A stretch of DNA of 64,000 nucleotides from Lachnospiraceae bacterium (GCA_017427415.1 JAFRSU010000047.1:124001-188000), one strand, 5' to 3'; positions 25,837-34,973 are shown, counted from the first letter of the stretch. The notes: generated from the letters alone by a model not told the origin. Numbers and translations are program-made.

Positions 25837-25866
25837 AAAGATCCTTCGCTTCGCTCAGGATGACAT
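25837..25866. repeat. Right terminal repeat of the GIY-YIG element (family A)
   Basis: AAAGATCCTTCGCTTCGC then TCAGGATGACAT, inverted relative to the left copy and 16 bases upstream of the GIY-YIG start. Confidence 0.85.
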
Positions 25867-25873
25867 CTTTTGA

Positions 25874-26623
25874 TTACTCGTAGTCTACAACATTAACCCA
25901 CTTCATCAGGAGCTCCATCTCCTCCTCGTGTCCCTTAACGGACTGGGAAGCTGCAACGATGGGGATCCACTTCTGTACATACTGCATAGCGGTATCACTC
26001 TTCTTGCAGAAAAGCTTCAGATACTTCTCACCTGTCTCCATATCGTTGTTGAGCCAGAAAAGAAGGTATGTACGAGCCACGTCAGCAGAAGCATTAGCCT
26101 GTGTAGCATGAGCCCAGTCGAGGATATACATGGTACCGTCATCCTTAACTATGATATTTGAAGGATTAAAATCACCATGGCATACTTTTACATGCTTCGG
26201 CATACCCTCAAGTCTTGTATGAAGCTCATATCTGGTAGTAGCATCAAGCTTGGTCTCGCTTATCTTTCTGTTCATCTTATCCTTAAGCTTATTGAGCAAC
26301 GGACAGCGCTTGGAATGAACCTCAAGCTGAAGGTCTACAAACTTCTCTAAGTACTCATCCTTCTTATCGGGATTAGCCTCCATAAGCTTGTCAAGAGGAG
26401 TACCCTCTATAAATTCACTGACAATAGCCCATTTACCGTCTACCACGGTAACTTCCAACAATTTGGGTATATTAAGACCTGTCTCTTCTATCCTGGCTGT
26501 GATAAGTGCTTCATTAAGCACATCAGCCTTGGAATAACTCTCATCAAAAACCTTTATACATTTATCGCCGTCACGGTATATGACCTTATTTTTTCTGACG
26601 GATATAACTTTATCTAATTTCAT
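25874..26623 (-). CDS. APH-fold phosphotransferase (kinase-like), substrate unknown
   Basis: A 249-residue protein of the aminoglycoside phosphotransferase/choline kinase fold. CHGDFNPSNIIV near residue 152 holds the catalytic base D and the Mg-binding N, and ILDWAHA near 170 is the DFG-equivalent. The N-terminal lobe has VIYRDGDKCIKVF, with the ATP-binding lysine near 24. It is probably not an antibiotic resistance gene; such chromosomal kinases act on small metabolites. It lies 25 bases downstream of adhE and may be cotranscribed. Confidence 0.8.
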   Translation of the reverse strand: MKLDKVISVRKNKVIYRDGDKCIKVFDESYSKADVLNEALITARIEETGLNIPKLLEVTVVDGKWAIVSEFIEGTPLDKLMEANPDKKDEYLEKFVDLQLEVHSKRCPLLNKLKDKMNRKISETKLDATTRYELHTRLEGMPKHVKVCHGDFNPSNIIVKDDGTMYILDWAHATQANASADVARTYLLFWLNNDMETGEKYLKLFCKKSDTAMQYVQKWIPIVAASQSVKGHEEEMELLMKWVNVVDYE

Positions 26624-26648
26624 ACTGCCTCCTCTTTAAATATACACG

Positions 26649-29258
26649 TCATACATCCTCGTGTTTTCCATAGTAAGCGTTAAGGAACATCTGCTTGATC
26701 TCAGAAATCATAGGATATCTGGGATTTGCACCGGTACACTGGTCATCAAATGCCTGCTCGCTCATCTCATCAAGAGTCCTTAAGAACTCTGCCTCATCGG
26801 GAACATAATCCTTTATGGTCTTCTTGATGCCGATCTTGTCTTTCAGCTCATTTACGGCCTTTATAAGGGATTCAACCTTCTTTTCGTCGGTCTTGCCCGA
26901 AAGTCCGAGATATTCAGCTATCTCAGCATATCTTCTTAATGTCTTCGGGTGATCGTACTGAGGGAAGGTACCCATCTTAGCGGGAGCTTCTTTGGAGTTA
27001 AATCTTATAACTTCCTCTAACATTAATGCATTAGCCACACCGTGAGCGATATGATGATAAGCACCTAACTTATGAGCCATTGAATGGCATACACCAAGGA
27101 ACGCATTTGCAAATGCCATACCTGCAAGAGTAGCTGCATTTGCCATCTTCTCACGTGCCACTACATTTGTTCCGTCCTCATAAGCTATCGGCAGATATTC
27201 AAATATAACCTTCAATGCCTGGAGTGCAAGTCCGTCCGTATAATCGGTAGCCATCATCGAAGCATATGCCTCTAATGCATGAGATACCGCATCAATACCG
27301 GATGCTGAAGTAAGACCCTTAGGAGCGGTCATCTGGAAGTCAGCATCAACTATAGCCATCTTGGGTAACAGCTCATAATCAGCCAAAGGATACTTGATAC
27401 CATTGCTCTCATCGGTGATAACGGCAAAAGGAGTAACCTCGGAGCCTGTACCTGCAGATGTGGGTATTGCTACAAAATAAGCCTTGTCTCCCATATGAGG
27501 GAATTTATATATCCTCTTTCTGATATCGACAAATCTCATGGCCATATCGGCAAAATCTGCTTCCGGATGCTCATATAAGAGCCACATGATCTTGGCTGCA
27601 TCCATAGCCGAGCCGCCGCCTATAGCGATGATAACATCGGGCTCAAAGCTCTTCATAAGCTCTGCGCCGGCCTTGGCACTCTTAAGTGTAGGATTGGGCT
27701 CAACATCGCTGAATGTGGTATGAACTATACCTAAGCTGTCAAGCTTATCGGTTACGGGCTTGCACATTCCCGACTTAAACAGGAAGCTGTCGGTAACGAT
27801 AAATGCCCTCTTCTTATCCATATCTGTTTTAAGTTCTTCAAGAGCGAATGATGTACAGCCCTTTTTGATATATACCTTTTCAGGTACTCTGAACCAAAGC
27901 ATGTTTTCTCTCCTTATAGCCACAGTCTTGATATTAAGCAGGTGCTTGATGCCTACGTTCTCACTTACCGAGTTGCCGCCCCATGTACCGCAGCCGAGTG
28001 TAAGTGAAGGAAGCAGCTTGAAATTATACAGGTCACCGATACCGCCGTGTGACGAAGGAGTATTTACTACTATACGGCAGGTCTTCATACGCTCCTTAAA
28101 CTCATTGAACACATCCTGCCTTTTATCTAAGTCGATATATATTGAAGAAGTATGTCCGTATCCGCCGTCGGCTATAAGTCTTTCAGCCTTTGCAAAGGCA
28201 TCCTTTATATCCTTAGCCTTGTACATGGCAAGTACGGGTGAAAGCTTCTCATGTGCGAATTCTTCGGAAAGTTCTACGGATTCCACCTCACCTATAAGCA
28301 CCTTGGCTGATTTCGGAACCTTTACTCCCGAGAGCTCAGCTATCTTGTATGCTGTCTGGCCTACTATCTTGGCATTAAGTGAGCCGTTTATGATGATGGT
28401 CTTACGTACCTTGTCTATCTCGTCATCCTTTAAGAAATAAGCACCTCTGTATGCAAACTCGGCTTTTACCTTGTCATAGATATCCTTTAAAACGATACAG
28501 GACTGCTCTGAAGCACATATCATACCGTTATCAAATGTCTTGGAATGAATGATCGAGTTAACAGCCAGTACTATATCGGCGCTTGAGTCAATGATGGCAG
28601 GAGTATTACCTGCACCTACACCCAAAGCAGGCTTACCTGATGAGTAAGCTGCCTTAACCATGCCGGGACCGCCTGTAGCAAGTATGATGTCGGCCGACTT
28701 CATGATCATATTGGTCATATCAAGGCTTGGCACGTCTATCCAGCCGATGATGCCTTCAGGTGCACCGGCTTTTACTGCTGCTTCCAAAACTATCCTTGCA
28801 GCCTCTATGGTAGAATTTTTAGCTCTCGGATGAGGGCTTATGATGATACCGTTTCTGGTCTTTAAACATACCAGTGTCTTAAATATAGCGGTAGATGTAG
28901 GATTGGTCGTGGGTATTACAGCTGCGACCAGACCGATAGACTCTGCTATCTTCTGGATACCTGCCGCTTTATCTTCTTCTATCACTCCGCATGTCTTTGC
29001 ATCCTTATACGCATTATAAATGTACTCCGAGGCAAAGCTGTTCTTTATTACCTTATCCTCCACGCAGCCCATGCCTGTCTCTTCCACTGCCATCTTGGCC
29101 AAAGGAAGACGTGCCGCACATGCTGCGGTAGCTGCAGCCTTAAAGATGGCATCAACCTTTTCCTGGGAGTACTCTGCGAACTTTTCCTGTGCCTTACGCA
29201 CGCGCTTGATCAGCTCTTCCAGCTTCTCAACGCTGTCAACAATCATCTGATTCTCCAT
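26649..29258 (-). CDS. adhE: Bifunctional aldehyde-alcohol dehydrogenase
   Basis: An 869-residue fusion that reduces acetyl-CoA to acetaldehyde and then ethanol, using NADH. The N-terminal aldehyde dehydrogenase part has the catalytic Cys in NGMICASEQSC near residue 245. The C-terminal iron-dependent alcohol dehydrogenase part has GGGSAMDAAK near 545 for NAD and the metal site HSMAHKLGAYHHIAHG near 725. AdhE usually forms filaments (spirosomes). The ATG at 29258 has AAGAGG upstream; an in-frame ATG at 29282 lacks one. A consensus promoter lies ~50 bp upstream. Confidence 0.97.
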   Translation of the reverse strand: MENQMIVDSVEKLEELIKRVRKAQEKFAEYSQEKVDAIFKAAATAACAARLPLAKMAVEETGMGCVEDKVIKNSFASEYIYNAYKDAKTCGVIEEDKAAGIQKIAESIGLVAAVIPTTNPTSTAIFKTLVCLKTRNGIIISPHPRAKNSTIEAARIVLEAAVKAGAPEGIIGWIDVPSLDMTNMIMKSADIILATGGPGMVKAAYSSGKPALGVGAGNTPAIIDSSADIVLAVNSIIHSKTFDNGMICASEQSCIVLKDIYDKVKAEFAYRGAYFLKDDEIDKVRKTIIINGSLNAKIVGQTAYKIAELSGVKVPKSAKVLIGEVESVELSEEFAHEKLSPVLAMYKAKDIKDAFAKAERLIADGGYGHTSSIYIDLDKRQDVFNEFKERMKTCRIVVNTPSSHGGIGDLYNFKLLPSLTLGCGTWGGNSVSENVGIKHLLNIKTVAIRRENMLWFRVPEKVYIKKGCTSFALEELKTDMDKKRAFIVTDSFLFKSGMCKPVTDKLDSLGIVHTTFSDVEPNPTLKSAKAGAELMKSFEPDVIIAIGGGSAMDAAKIMWLLYEHPEADFADMAMRFVDIRKRIYKFPHMGDKAYFVAIPTSAGTGSEVTPFAVITDESNGIKYPLADYELLPKMAIVDADFQMTAPKGLTSASGIDAVSHALEAYASMMATDYTDGLALQALKVIFEYLPIAYEDGTNVVAREKMANAATLAGMAFANAFLGVCHSMAHKLGAYHHIAHGVANALMLEEVIRFNSKEAPAKMGTFPQYDHPKTLRRYAEIAEYLGLSGKTDEKKVESLIKAVNELKDKIGIKKTIKDYVPDEAEFLRTLDEMSEQAFDDQCTGANPRYPMISEIKQMFLNAYYGKHEDV

Positions 29259-29306
29259 ACTTACCTCTTTTCTATTTGTCATTTTTACACTTCCGCATAC
29301 ACAGAT

Positions 29307-29335
29307 AATTTATCACTTAACGCAGTTTATGTCAA
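29307..29335 (-). promoter_or_regulatory. Promoter of adhE
   Basis: Minus strand: TTGACA (29335-29330), 17-bp spacer, TAAATT (29312-29307). No complete Rex operator (TTGTTAA/TTAACAA) is visible near it. Confidence 0.7.
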
Positions 29336-29348
29336 GGATAAGGCAGGT

Positions 29349-30239
29349 CTAGTTTAACTCTATCCAGTATCTTCTTATAGCTTCATCGTCCCCTGCTACA
29401 TGTACTGTATTTTCAAGAACACCGCCGCATTTCTCAACAGTTTTCCAAGAAGCAATATTCCCTTCGTGAACACCGATCAATACTTTCTTTATGTTTTTGG
29501 CTTTAGCCTGTTCCAGCATAAGCTTAAGACTTTGCACAGCATACCCTTTTCTTCTCTCGCTCGGGCGGATACCATATCCGATATGCCCCCAAGTGTTGAA
29601 GCCGTCTTCCGTAAGATAATGCCTGAGGCTTGTAGCTCCTAAAAGCCGTCCGGTTTCGTCGATCACAAAATAGGAAGTGGTTGTTGAATAAGCAGACTTA
29701 CTGGTCGAGTGTTCACACATGTCCAGCATCTTTATGAACTGTGCATATTCTTCCAGCGTATTGAATGGGTTATTAAGGAACCATGGCGCTATCTGAGTGC
29801 CACTCACACACCATTCATTCATCATATCATTATATTGATCAAAAAATGTCAGATCAGGTTTAACCAGATATACTTTACCTGTACTTTTCTGCGTACCGCC
29901 CATTCCCCAGTTTTCCAACGGTGGCTCATTGAATATAATAAATATATCTGTAAAAGCAATTGACAATCTGTCAGATATCTTATTTGTGATCTTATCAATG
30001 GCATCTTTTTTCTGCTCATTGGTCCTTCCCGGAAAAACTGTCAGTTCTATTATCATAAAATTATCTGTTTTACCTTCGGGAAACTCAAAATCATCCCTGT
30101 CAATCTCCACTATACGCTGAAACCTGTCCCAATCCTCTATACCGAATGCCTCTATCAGAGCCTCATGTACAGAATCAAGCAGATTTTTTTTATATTCCTT
30201 GCTCTTCCCTTTTACGATATCAATCCTTACCAACGGCAT
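29349..30239 (-). CDS. Fusion of a tautomerase-like domain and a GNAT acetyltransferase
   Basis: A 296-residue protein. Residues 1-115 look like a tautomerase-superfamily domain: the start MPLVRIDI puts the catalytic Pro directly after the Met, and FIIFNEPPLENWGMGG near 100 resembles the end of the cis-CaaD/MSAD-like fold. Residues ~130-296 are a GNAT domain, with GIRPSERRKGYAVQSLKLML around 225 as the acetyl-CoA loop (R-R-K-G-Y-A). The ATG at 30239 has AAGGAG upstream and is the only start that leaves the Pro at position 1 after Met removal. Substrates unknown. Confidence 0.8.
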   Translation of the reverse strand: MPLVRIDIVKGKSKEYKKNLLDSVHEALIEAFGIEDWDRFQRIVEIDRDDFEFPEGKTDNFMIIELTVFPGRTNEQKKDAIDKITNKISDRLSIAFTDIFIIFNEPPLENWGMGGTQKSTGKVYLVKPDLTFFDQYNDMMNEWCVSGTQIAPWFLNNPFNTLEEYAQFIKMLDMCEHSTSKSAYSTTTSYFVIDETGRLLGATSLRHYLTEDGFNTWGHIGYGIRPSERRKGYAVQSLKLMLEQAKAKNIKKVLIGVHEGNIASWKTVEKCGGVLENTVHVAGDDEAIRRYWIELN

Positions 30240-30262
30240 ATTATTACTCCTTTTCACTATAT

Positions 30263-30498
30263 CTACATTTCCATTCTATGTCTTATAAACTCAGCTACCG
30301 CATCTTCCTCATTGCTTCCAATCACTCCGGTCGCAATCTGTTTTACCTCATCAAGAGCATTGGCTACCGCATAACACTCATCTGCAGCCTTGAACATCGG
30401 GATATCATTGAGTCCGTCTCCAAAAACAACATTTCCGTACCTCTGATATGTTCTCCTATTACCTTAAGGTCCTTATTATACAGATCCCATATTTCCAT
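30263..30498 (-). pseudogene. Remnant of a Cof-type HAD phosphatase, truncated and frameshifted
   Basis: The minus strand codes for the C-terminal end of a Cof/YbjI-type HAD hydrolase: VVFGDGLNDIPMFKAADE, with the GDGLND motif IV, then NALDEVKQIATGVIGSN and a stop at 30263-30265. Further upstream MEIWDLYNKDLKVIG continues the family in another frame, so there is an indel near 30440. The first ~150 residues, including the nucleophile Asp, are missing. No functional product is expected. Confidence 0.75.
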
Positions 30499-30522
30499 TT
30501 ATATTATGTCTCCATATCTTTT

Positions 30523-30903
30523 TTACATGAAATCATACATCTTCATGGTTTCACGGTCACGATACTCATGTTTCTCATAATAAGCGATCAATTCGCCCGC
30601 TTCGTTCCTCAGAGCAATCATATATACATCCTTATTTTCTTTTGCATTGAAAAAAGTATATACGATATTATTATCCTTTGATGCCTTAAACCAATCAAGC
30701 ACTTTAACTATCATCTCACGGGATTTCGGATTATGGCAGTCAAGCAGACTTCTTCCCACAAGATTCTTTCCGCCCCATTTATCATATCTGCTTATCGCAG
30801 TAGGATTCATATATATGATCGTATGTTCAAGGTCACAGATAACTACCGCTGCTCTGTCTGCTTCAAGTACGCTTTTAAATACTTCATTTAAATCTGTCAT
30901 CAT
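30523..30903 (-). CDS. Stand-alone PAS-domain protein
   Basis: A 126-residue protein made of one PAS domain: VVICDLEHTIIYMNPTA near residue 20, a helical segment with LVGRSLLDCHNP near 48, and closing strands VYMIALRNEAGELIAYYE near 93. No output domain is attached. It resembles the PAS module of DUF438-type proteins, which often bind heme or a redox cofactor. AGGAG precedes the ATG. It follows the GH26-like gene across a terminator, so it is likely expressed separately. Confidence 0.8.
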   Translation of the reverse strand: MMTDLNEVFKSVLEADRAAVVICDLEHTIIYMNPTAISRYDKWGGKNLVGRSLLDCHNPKSREMIVKVLDWFKASKDNNIVYTFFNAKENKDVYMIALRNEAGELIAYYEKHEYRDRETMKMYDFM

Positions 30904-30965
30904 TTCTTCTCCTGATCTATATTTTGTATTATCTCATTATATCCTACGTGTTTGAAATATACAAT

Positions 30966-30993
30966 AAAAATTCCCGACACTTTCGTGCCGGGA
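30966..30993 (-). terminator. Terminator after the GH26-like gene
   Basis: Minus strand: CCCGGCAC, GAAA loop, GTGTCGGG, then AATTTTT. Starts ~20 bases after the stop codon. Confidence 0.9.
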
Positions 30994-31010
30994 TCTCAGT
31001 TCAATATTCA

Positions 31011-32450
31011 TTATTTACATATCGGTTCAAATCTAAGTCTTATATCCGGAAGCTCTTTTAACTCATAATAGTAATTGGTATCCCAATCCTTGCCTTGCTT
31101 CTTTTCATTTTCACCGGTAGCGGGAGGGGCAAAGATATTGAGTTTAAGTTTAGCCGGTCCTTTGAGCCTTTTCTTAAAGAATGCAGGCATGAAGTCCACA
31201 AACTTAACTCCCGGAGCCTTATAGAACCACATTCCGTTCAGTTCCATCATAAGATTGGCATCTGCTAAGCTGCCTGTAAAGGTTGCCTCTGCAAATACAG
31301 GGTCTTTTTCGAAGTTAAGCTCAACAGATACACCTTCCGCATCCTCAGAGCCGCCCCATCTTAAAAGAACGGGGAGCTTAGCTGTTTTATGAACCTTCAT
31401 CTCAGGCTTAAAGAAATCATCATCTATGATATCCTTATATGCTGCCATCATTGGCTGTTCCACACCGACCTGAGGGTTATTGGGGTCTGTGATCTCGAGT
31501 CCCAGCCTTCCGTCGTCCCTGAACTGGTAGAAGCAGAATGCGGAAAACCATTGCTCGGGATCGTTCTTTACAAGCTTTGCAAAGTTCTTCATGATCTTTA
31601 CCTGATCATAAGGTCCGGTCACATCGCCGTCCGCATTAAGCTCAGACATGACCATGGGCTTTGTGCAGCCGCAGATCTTCTTAAATCTTTCAAAGGTACG
31701 TTTAGCCGTATTATATGTAGCGGCAGTCTTATTCAGCATATGCTGTTTATTATCCTTTTCTGCCACCTCATAAGGCCATCCCCAATTGAGTGCTATGTAT
31801 TTATCTATGGACCAGATCTCGGTATCTTTTATAGCCTGAAGGAACTCATCTTCCTTTTCGGCCTTTTCGTCTTTAGGATTATCCACCGCACCTGCACATA
31901 ATATCATGGAGACATTGGGTGCATACTTACGTACTACCTTGTGGAACTTAACATAAAAGTCCGCTATCTCCTGATAAGTGGCACGCTTGTTAAATGAGAA
32001 CCAGTTACCCGTACACTCATGGTTAAGCCTCAGCATCATGCGTCCGAAAGGCCGCAGATCCTTGGCTATGGCTATCATATGCTTTTCATCCACCTTAGGA
32101 TCACAGGTAAGAGTAAGTATTACATCCTGCCCGTGACGGCGGATATCCCTCATGCAGGTAAAGGGCTCACCCTTTGTGCTGCCGTTTAATCCGCCTAAGT
32201 AAGGGAAATAGTTATCATAAGGGTAATCCCAGGCAAAGGATACATCCATATCCTTATACGCATCCTGGGCACGCTTAGGCCAGGTCTTATCATTCGGATA
32301 ATAGCAATACATGATATTTACTGCCCTGTGCGGACGTCCCAGTTTTCTTAATATATAATCCTGATCTACGTATAAGCCTCTTTCACTTCCGTCGGAAAGG
32401 TCCACCGCACACTTTGCGGGATTTAATGAGATTTTCTTTAATACGGCCAT
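31011..32450 (-). CDS. GH26-like glycoside hydrolase, probably intracellular
   Basis: A 479-residue protein without signal peptide. The barrel part (to ~residue 330) has MLRLNHECTGNWFSF near 140, matching the acid/base motif of GH26 (HE followed by W), and KPMVMSELNADGD near 265 for the nucleophile Glu. A C-terminal beta-rich domain of ~120 residues follows. GH26 members cleave beta-mannan or mixed-linkage glucans; here the family call rests on those two motifs. It starts 5 bases after the AMP-ligase fusion gene, so the two are one operon. Confidence 0.65.
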   Translation of the reverse strand: MAVLKKISLNPAKCAVDLSDGSERGLYVDQDYILRKLGRPHRAVNIMYCYYPNDKTWPKRAQDAYKDMDVSFAWDYPYDNYFPYLGGLNGSTKGEPFTCMRDIRRHGQDVILTLTCDPKVDEKHMIAIAKDLRPFGRMMLRLNHECTGNWFSFNKRATYQEIADFYVKFHKVVRKYAPNVSMILCAGAVDNPKDEKAEKEDEFLQAIKDTEIWSIDKYIALNWGWPYEVAEKDNKQHMLNKTAATYNTAKRTFERFKKICGCTKPMVMSELNADGDVTGPYDQVKIMKNFAKLVKNDPEQWFSAFCFYQFRDDGRLGLEITDPNNPQVGVEQPMMAAYKDIIDDDFFKPEMKVHKTAKLPVLLRWGGSEDAEGVSVELNFEKDPVFAEATFTGSLADANLMMELNGMWFYKAPGVKFVDFMPAFFKKRLKGPAKLKLNIFAPPATGENEKKQGKDWDTNYYYELKELPDIRLRFEPICK

Positions 32451-32455
32451 GCTGA

Positions 32456-34795
32456 TTACTTGTTATCCTTTTCTCTTAATACATTTCTTCTGATCTTACC
32501 GCTTATGGTCTTAGGTAATTCAGGTACAAATTCTACGATACGAGGGTACTTGTAAGGTGCGGTATGCTCCTTAACATAGGTCTGTATCTCTTTCTTTAAT
32601 TCATCAGAGCCTTCCTTACCCTTGGTAAGAACGATGGTAGCCTTTACTACCTGACCTCTTACAGGATCGGGAGCTGCGGTTACCGCACACTCCAAAACAT
32701 AAGGAAGTTCCATAAGTACCGACTCGATCTCGAACGGTCCGATACGGTATCCGGATGACTTGATCAGATCGTCTGTACGTCCTACATACCAGAAATATCC
32801 GTCCTCATCACGGTATGCAGTATCACCTGTGTGATATGCGCCGTCATGCCATACTTCCAATGTCTTTTCATCATCACGGTAGTAGCCTCTGAACAATCCG
32901 CAAGGTACCTTCTTATCAGTCTTTACAACTATCTCACCTGTTTCACCGACACCTGCGCTTGTACCGTCGGGAAGTACGATATCAACATCATACATAGGTG
33001 AGGGCTTGCCCATTGAGCCGGGCTTTACCTTCATACCCTTTAAGTTGGCAACGGTAAGGGTGGTCTCGGTCTGTCCGAAGCCTTCCTTAAGCTCTATGCC
33101 CGTAGCCTCTAAAAACTTGTTATATACTTCCTCATTAAGAGCTTCACCGGCTACTGTAGCATACTGGATGGAACTCAAGTCATACTGTGTCAGGTCTTCT
33201 CTTATCAGGAATCTGAATATGGTAGGCGGTGCACAGAATGTAGTGATACCGTATTTAGCAAACATAGGAAGCAGATCTGCCGCATTAAATCTGTTAAAGT
33301 CATATACAAATACAGCTGCCTCGTTAAGCCATGCTCCGTAAAGCTTACCCCACAGAGCCTTGCCCCAGCCGGTATCTGATACTGTAAGATGTATACCGTC
33401 GGGACGTACATCATGCCAGTATTTTGCAGTGATAAAGTGTCCGAGTGCGTACTTGTGGCTGTGTGTAGCGATCTTGGGATATCCTGTGGTACCCGATGTA
33501 AAGAACATGAGCATCAGGTCGTCTCCGCTTGAGCCTGCACTGCCCTGAGGTCTCGCAAATGTCTCGGGGAATTTTGCCACTTCCTCATCGAAGTAGTGCC
33601 ATCCGTCCTTTTTATCAAAATCCCAGTTGTCTGCTGTTCTGTTTACAACGATCTTAGTCTGTACTGTAGGGCTGTTAGGTAATGCAAGCTCTACATTGTA
33701 AGGTACATTATCCTCGGGTGTACAGATGATAGCCTCTACTCCGGCCGCATTAAATCTGTACTCGAAGTCATGCTGTACAAGCTGGCTCGTAGCAGGTATA
33801 GCGATAGCACCGAGTTTGTGAAGTGCTACTATCGATACCCAGAACTGATAATGACGCTTAAGTACAAGCATTACCCTGTCGCCTTTTTGGATACCTAAAG
33901 ATCTGAAGTAGTTAGCAGCCTGGGATGTAAGCCTGCTCATCTCACCAAAGGTAAATCTTCTGTCATTCTTATTGTTATCCACATAGATCATAGCCAGCTT
34001 ATCGGGACACTTCTCAGCCAGTGCATCTACGCAGTCATAACCGAAGTTAAATGAATTCTCATGCTTAAACTTGATCTCCTTTAAGAGACCGTTTCCGTCT
34101 ATCTTTGTCTTTATGAACTTCTCACTTACAACACCTGTTTCAGGCTCATCCATGATGATGTTTTCGGGTGCAAGTGAATTGTCCTGATGCTTTATATCAT
34201 CGGTAACCTGGTTCTCTTCACTTCCCATGATAACTGTAAAGAACTCGCAGTCCTGTCCGTTTACTGCCATCTCACCGTGAGGTGTACGGCTGTCAAAATA
34301 GATAACGTCACCGGGATAAAGAAGCTCTACGCGGTTGCCGAACTGATGCTTCATGATACCCTTTGTGATAATGGTAACCTCATGTCCGTTGTGATAATGC
34401 AGTGCCATGGGCTTATCCACTATATCTGCATTATAGGGAAGTCTGCAGAAGAAGGGTTCACCTACTTTATTCTTAAAGTTGGGAGCCATGCTGGCATAAA
34501 GTGCGTTTTCGTTCTCGTTACGTGCGATCGGTACACCCTTTCCCTTTCTTACCAAAGAAAATGAAGACAGCTTAGGTGATGAACCCTGCATGATATCTGC
34601 GATATCCACACCGAATTTTTCAGCACACTTGCTGATGAATGAGAATGAAAAGTCTACTTTTCCGTCTTCAAGCGCCATGTAGTCTTCCACTGACATATGA
34701 GTGCTCTCTGACATCTCATGTATCGATATCCCGGAAAGCTCTCTCATTTCGCGTACACGTGAAGCTACGTCTTTTAATGAAGTTTCTGTTGCCAT
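32456..34795 (-). CDS. HTH-cupin-acyl-CoA synthetase fusion
   Basis: A 779-residue protein with three parts: an XRE-type helix-turn-helix at residues ~8-65, a cupin at ~120-200 (LHYHNGHEVTIITKG, with the metal histidines), and an AMP-forming ligase from ~245 (FFTSGTTGYPK near 430, GFGQTE near 590, YHTGD near 680, and the C-terminal lysine in KTISGKIRRN near 763). The ligase part resembles medium-chain or acetyl-CoA synthetases. Linking a DNA-binding and ligand-sensing half to an enzyme suggests that the protein regulates itself or a nearby operon. Heads an operon with the GH26-like gene. Confidence 0.9.
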   Translation of the reverse strand: MATETSLKDVASRVREMRELSGISIHEMSESTHMSVEDYMALEDGKVDFSFSFISKCAEKFGVDIADIMQGSSPKLSSFSLVRKGKGVPIARNENENALYASMAPNFKNKVGEPFFCRLPYNADIVDKPMALHYHNGHEVTIITKGIMKHQFGNRVELLYPGDVIYFDSRTPHGEMAVNGQDCEFFTVIMGSEENQVTDDIKHQDNSLAPENIIMDEPETGVVSEKFIKTKIDGNGLLKEIKFKHENSFNFGYDCVDALAEKCPDKLAMIYVDNNKNDRRFTFGEMSRLTSQAANYFRSLGIQKGDRVMLVLKRHYQFWVSIVALHKLGAIAIPATSQLVQHDFEYRFNAAGVEAIICTPEDNVPYNVELALPNSPTVQTKIVVNRTADNWDFDKKDGWHYFDEEVAKFPETFARPQGSAGSSGDDLMLMFFTSGTTGYPKIATHSHKYALGHFITAKYWHDVRPDGIHLTVSDTGWGKALWGKLYGAWLNEAAVFVYDFNRFNAADLLPMFAKYGITTFCAPPTIFRFLIREDLTQYDLSSIQYATVAGEALNEEVYNKFLEATGIELKEGFGQTETTLTVANLKGMKVKPGSMGKPSPMYDVDIVLPDGTSAGVGETGEIVVKTDKKVPCGLFRGYYRDDEKTLEVWHDGAYHTGDTAYRDEDGYFWYVGRTDDLIKSSGYRIGPFEIESVLMELPYVLECAVTAAPDPVRGQVVKATIVLTKGKEGSDELKKEIQTYVKEHTAPYKYPRIVEFVPELPKTISGKIRRNVLREKDNK

Positions 34796-34825
34796 GTTTT
34801 TTCTCCTTATTTAGTTTTTTTTATT

Positions 34826-34857
34826 AAAAAAGCGGGGCAGGTCTGTCTGCTCCGCTT
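34826..34857 (-). terminator. Terminator of the 22-codon gene, ahead of the AMP-ligase fusion
   Basis: Minus strand: AAGCGGAGCAG, six-base loop, CTGCCCCGCTT, then TTTT. It separates the small gene at 34905-34973 from the fusion gene, whose AAGGAG follows ~20 bases later. It could also act as an attenuator. Confidence 0.85.
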
Positions 34858-34904
34858 ATTTGTATTGATATTCATCAATCCACATGCATCACAAACCGAC
34901 CTTA

Positions 34905-34973
34905 TTAATCCGAGGGAATAATAAAGCTAATAATGATGCCTATAATGATTGCAAAACTTGACTGATTCATCAT
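34905..34973 (-). CDS. 22-residue hydrophobic membrane peptide
   Basis: A short frame starting with two ATG codons and ending TAA. The peptide begins MMNQSSFA, has a continuous hydrophobic run IIIGIIISFII that would span or sit in the membrane, and ends PSD. AAAGG lies 9 bases upstream. A perfect consensus promoter stands ~60 bp upstream and a strong terminator ~50 bp downstream, so it is its own transcription unit. Size and hydrophobicity match type I toxins or small membrane regulators; I see no obvious antisense promoter. Confidence 0.55.
   Translation of the reverse strand: MMNQSSFAIIIGIIISFIIPSD

Larger units (their letters stand above)
25507..25866. mobile_element. GIY-YIG element: one nuclease-like gene between 30-bp terminal inverted repeats
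   Basis: The left end (25508-25537) and right end (25837-25866) are inverted copies of the family A repeat that differ at one base in 30. Between them lies only a 94-codon GIY-YIG gene, more AT-rich than its neighbours. The left repeat touches the nuclease stop codon; the right one ends 7 bases from the stop of the APH-fold gene. No target-site duplication is obvious. The arrangement looks like a minimal mobile unit whose ends also occur alone across the window. That it moves is inference. Confidence 0.6.

Noticed and set aside
25874..26623. Antibiotic resistance by aminoglycoside phosphotransferase
   Set aside because: Only the general APH/choline-kinase fold is supported; the gene is beside adhE and lacks resistance-specific motifs that I could name.
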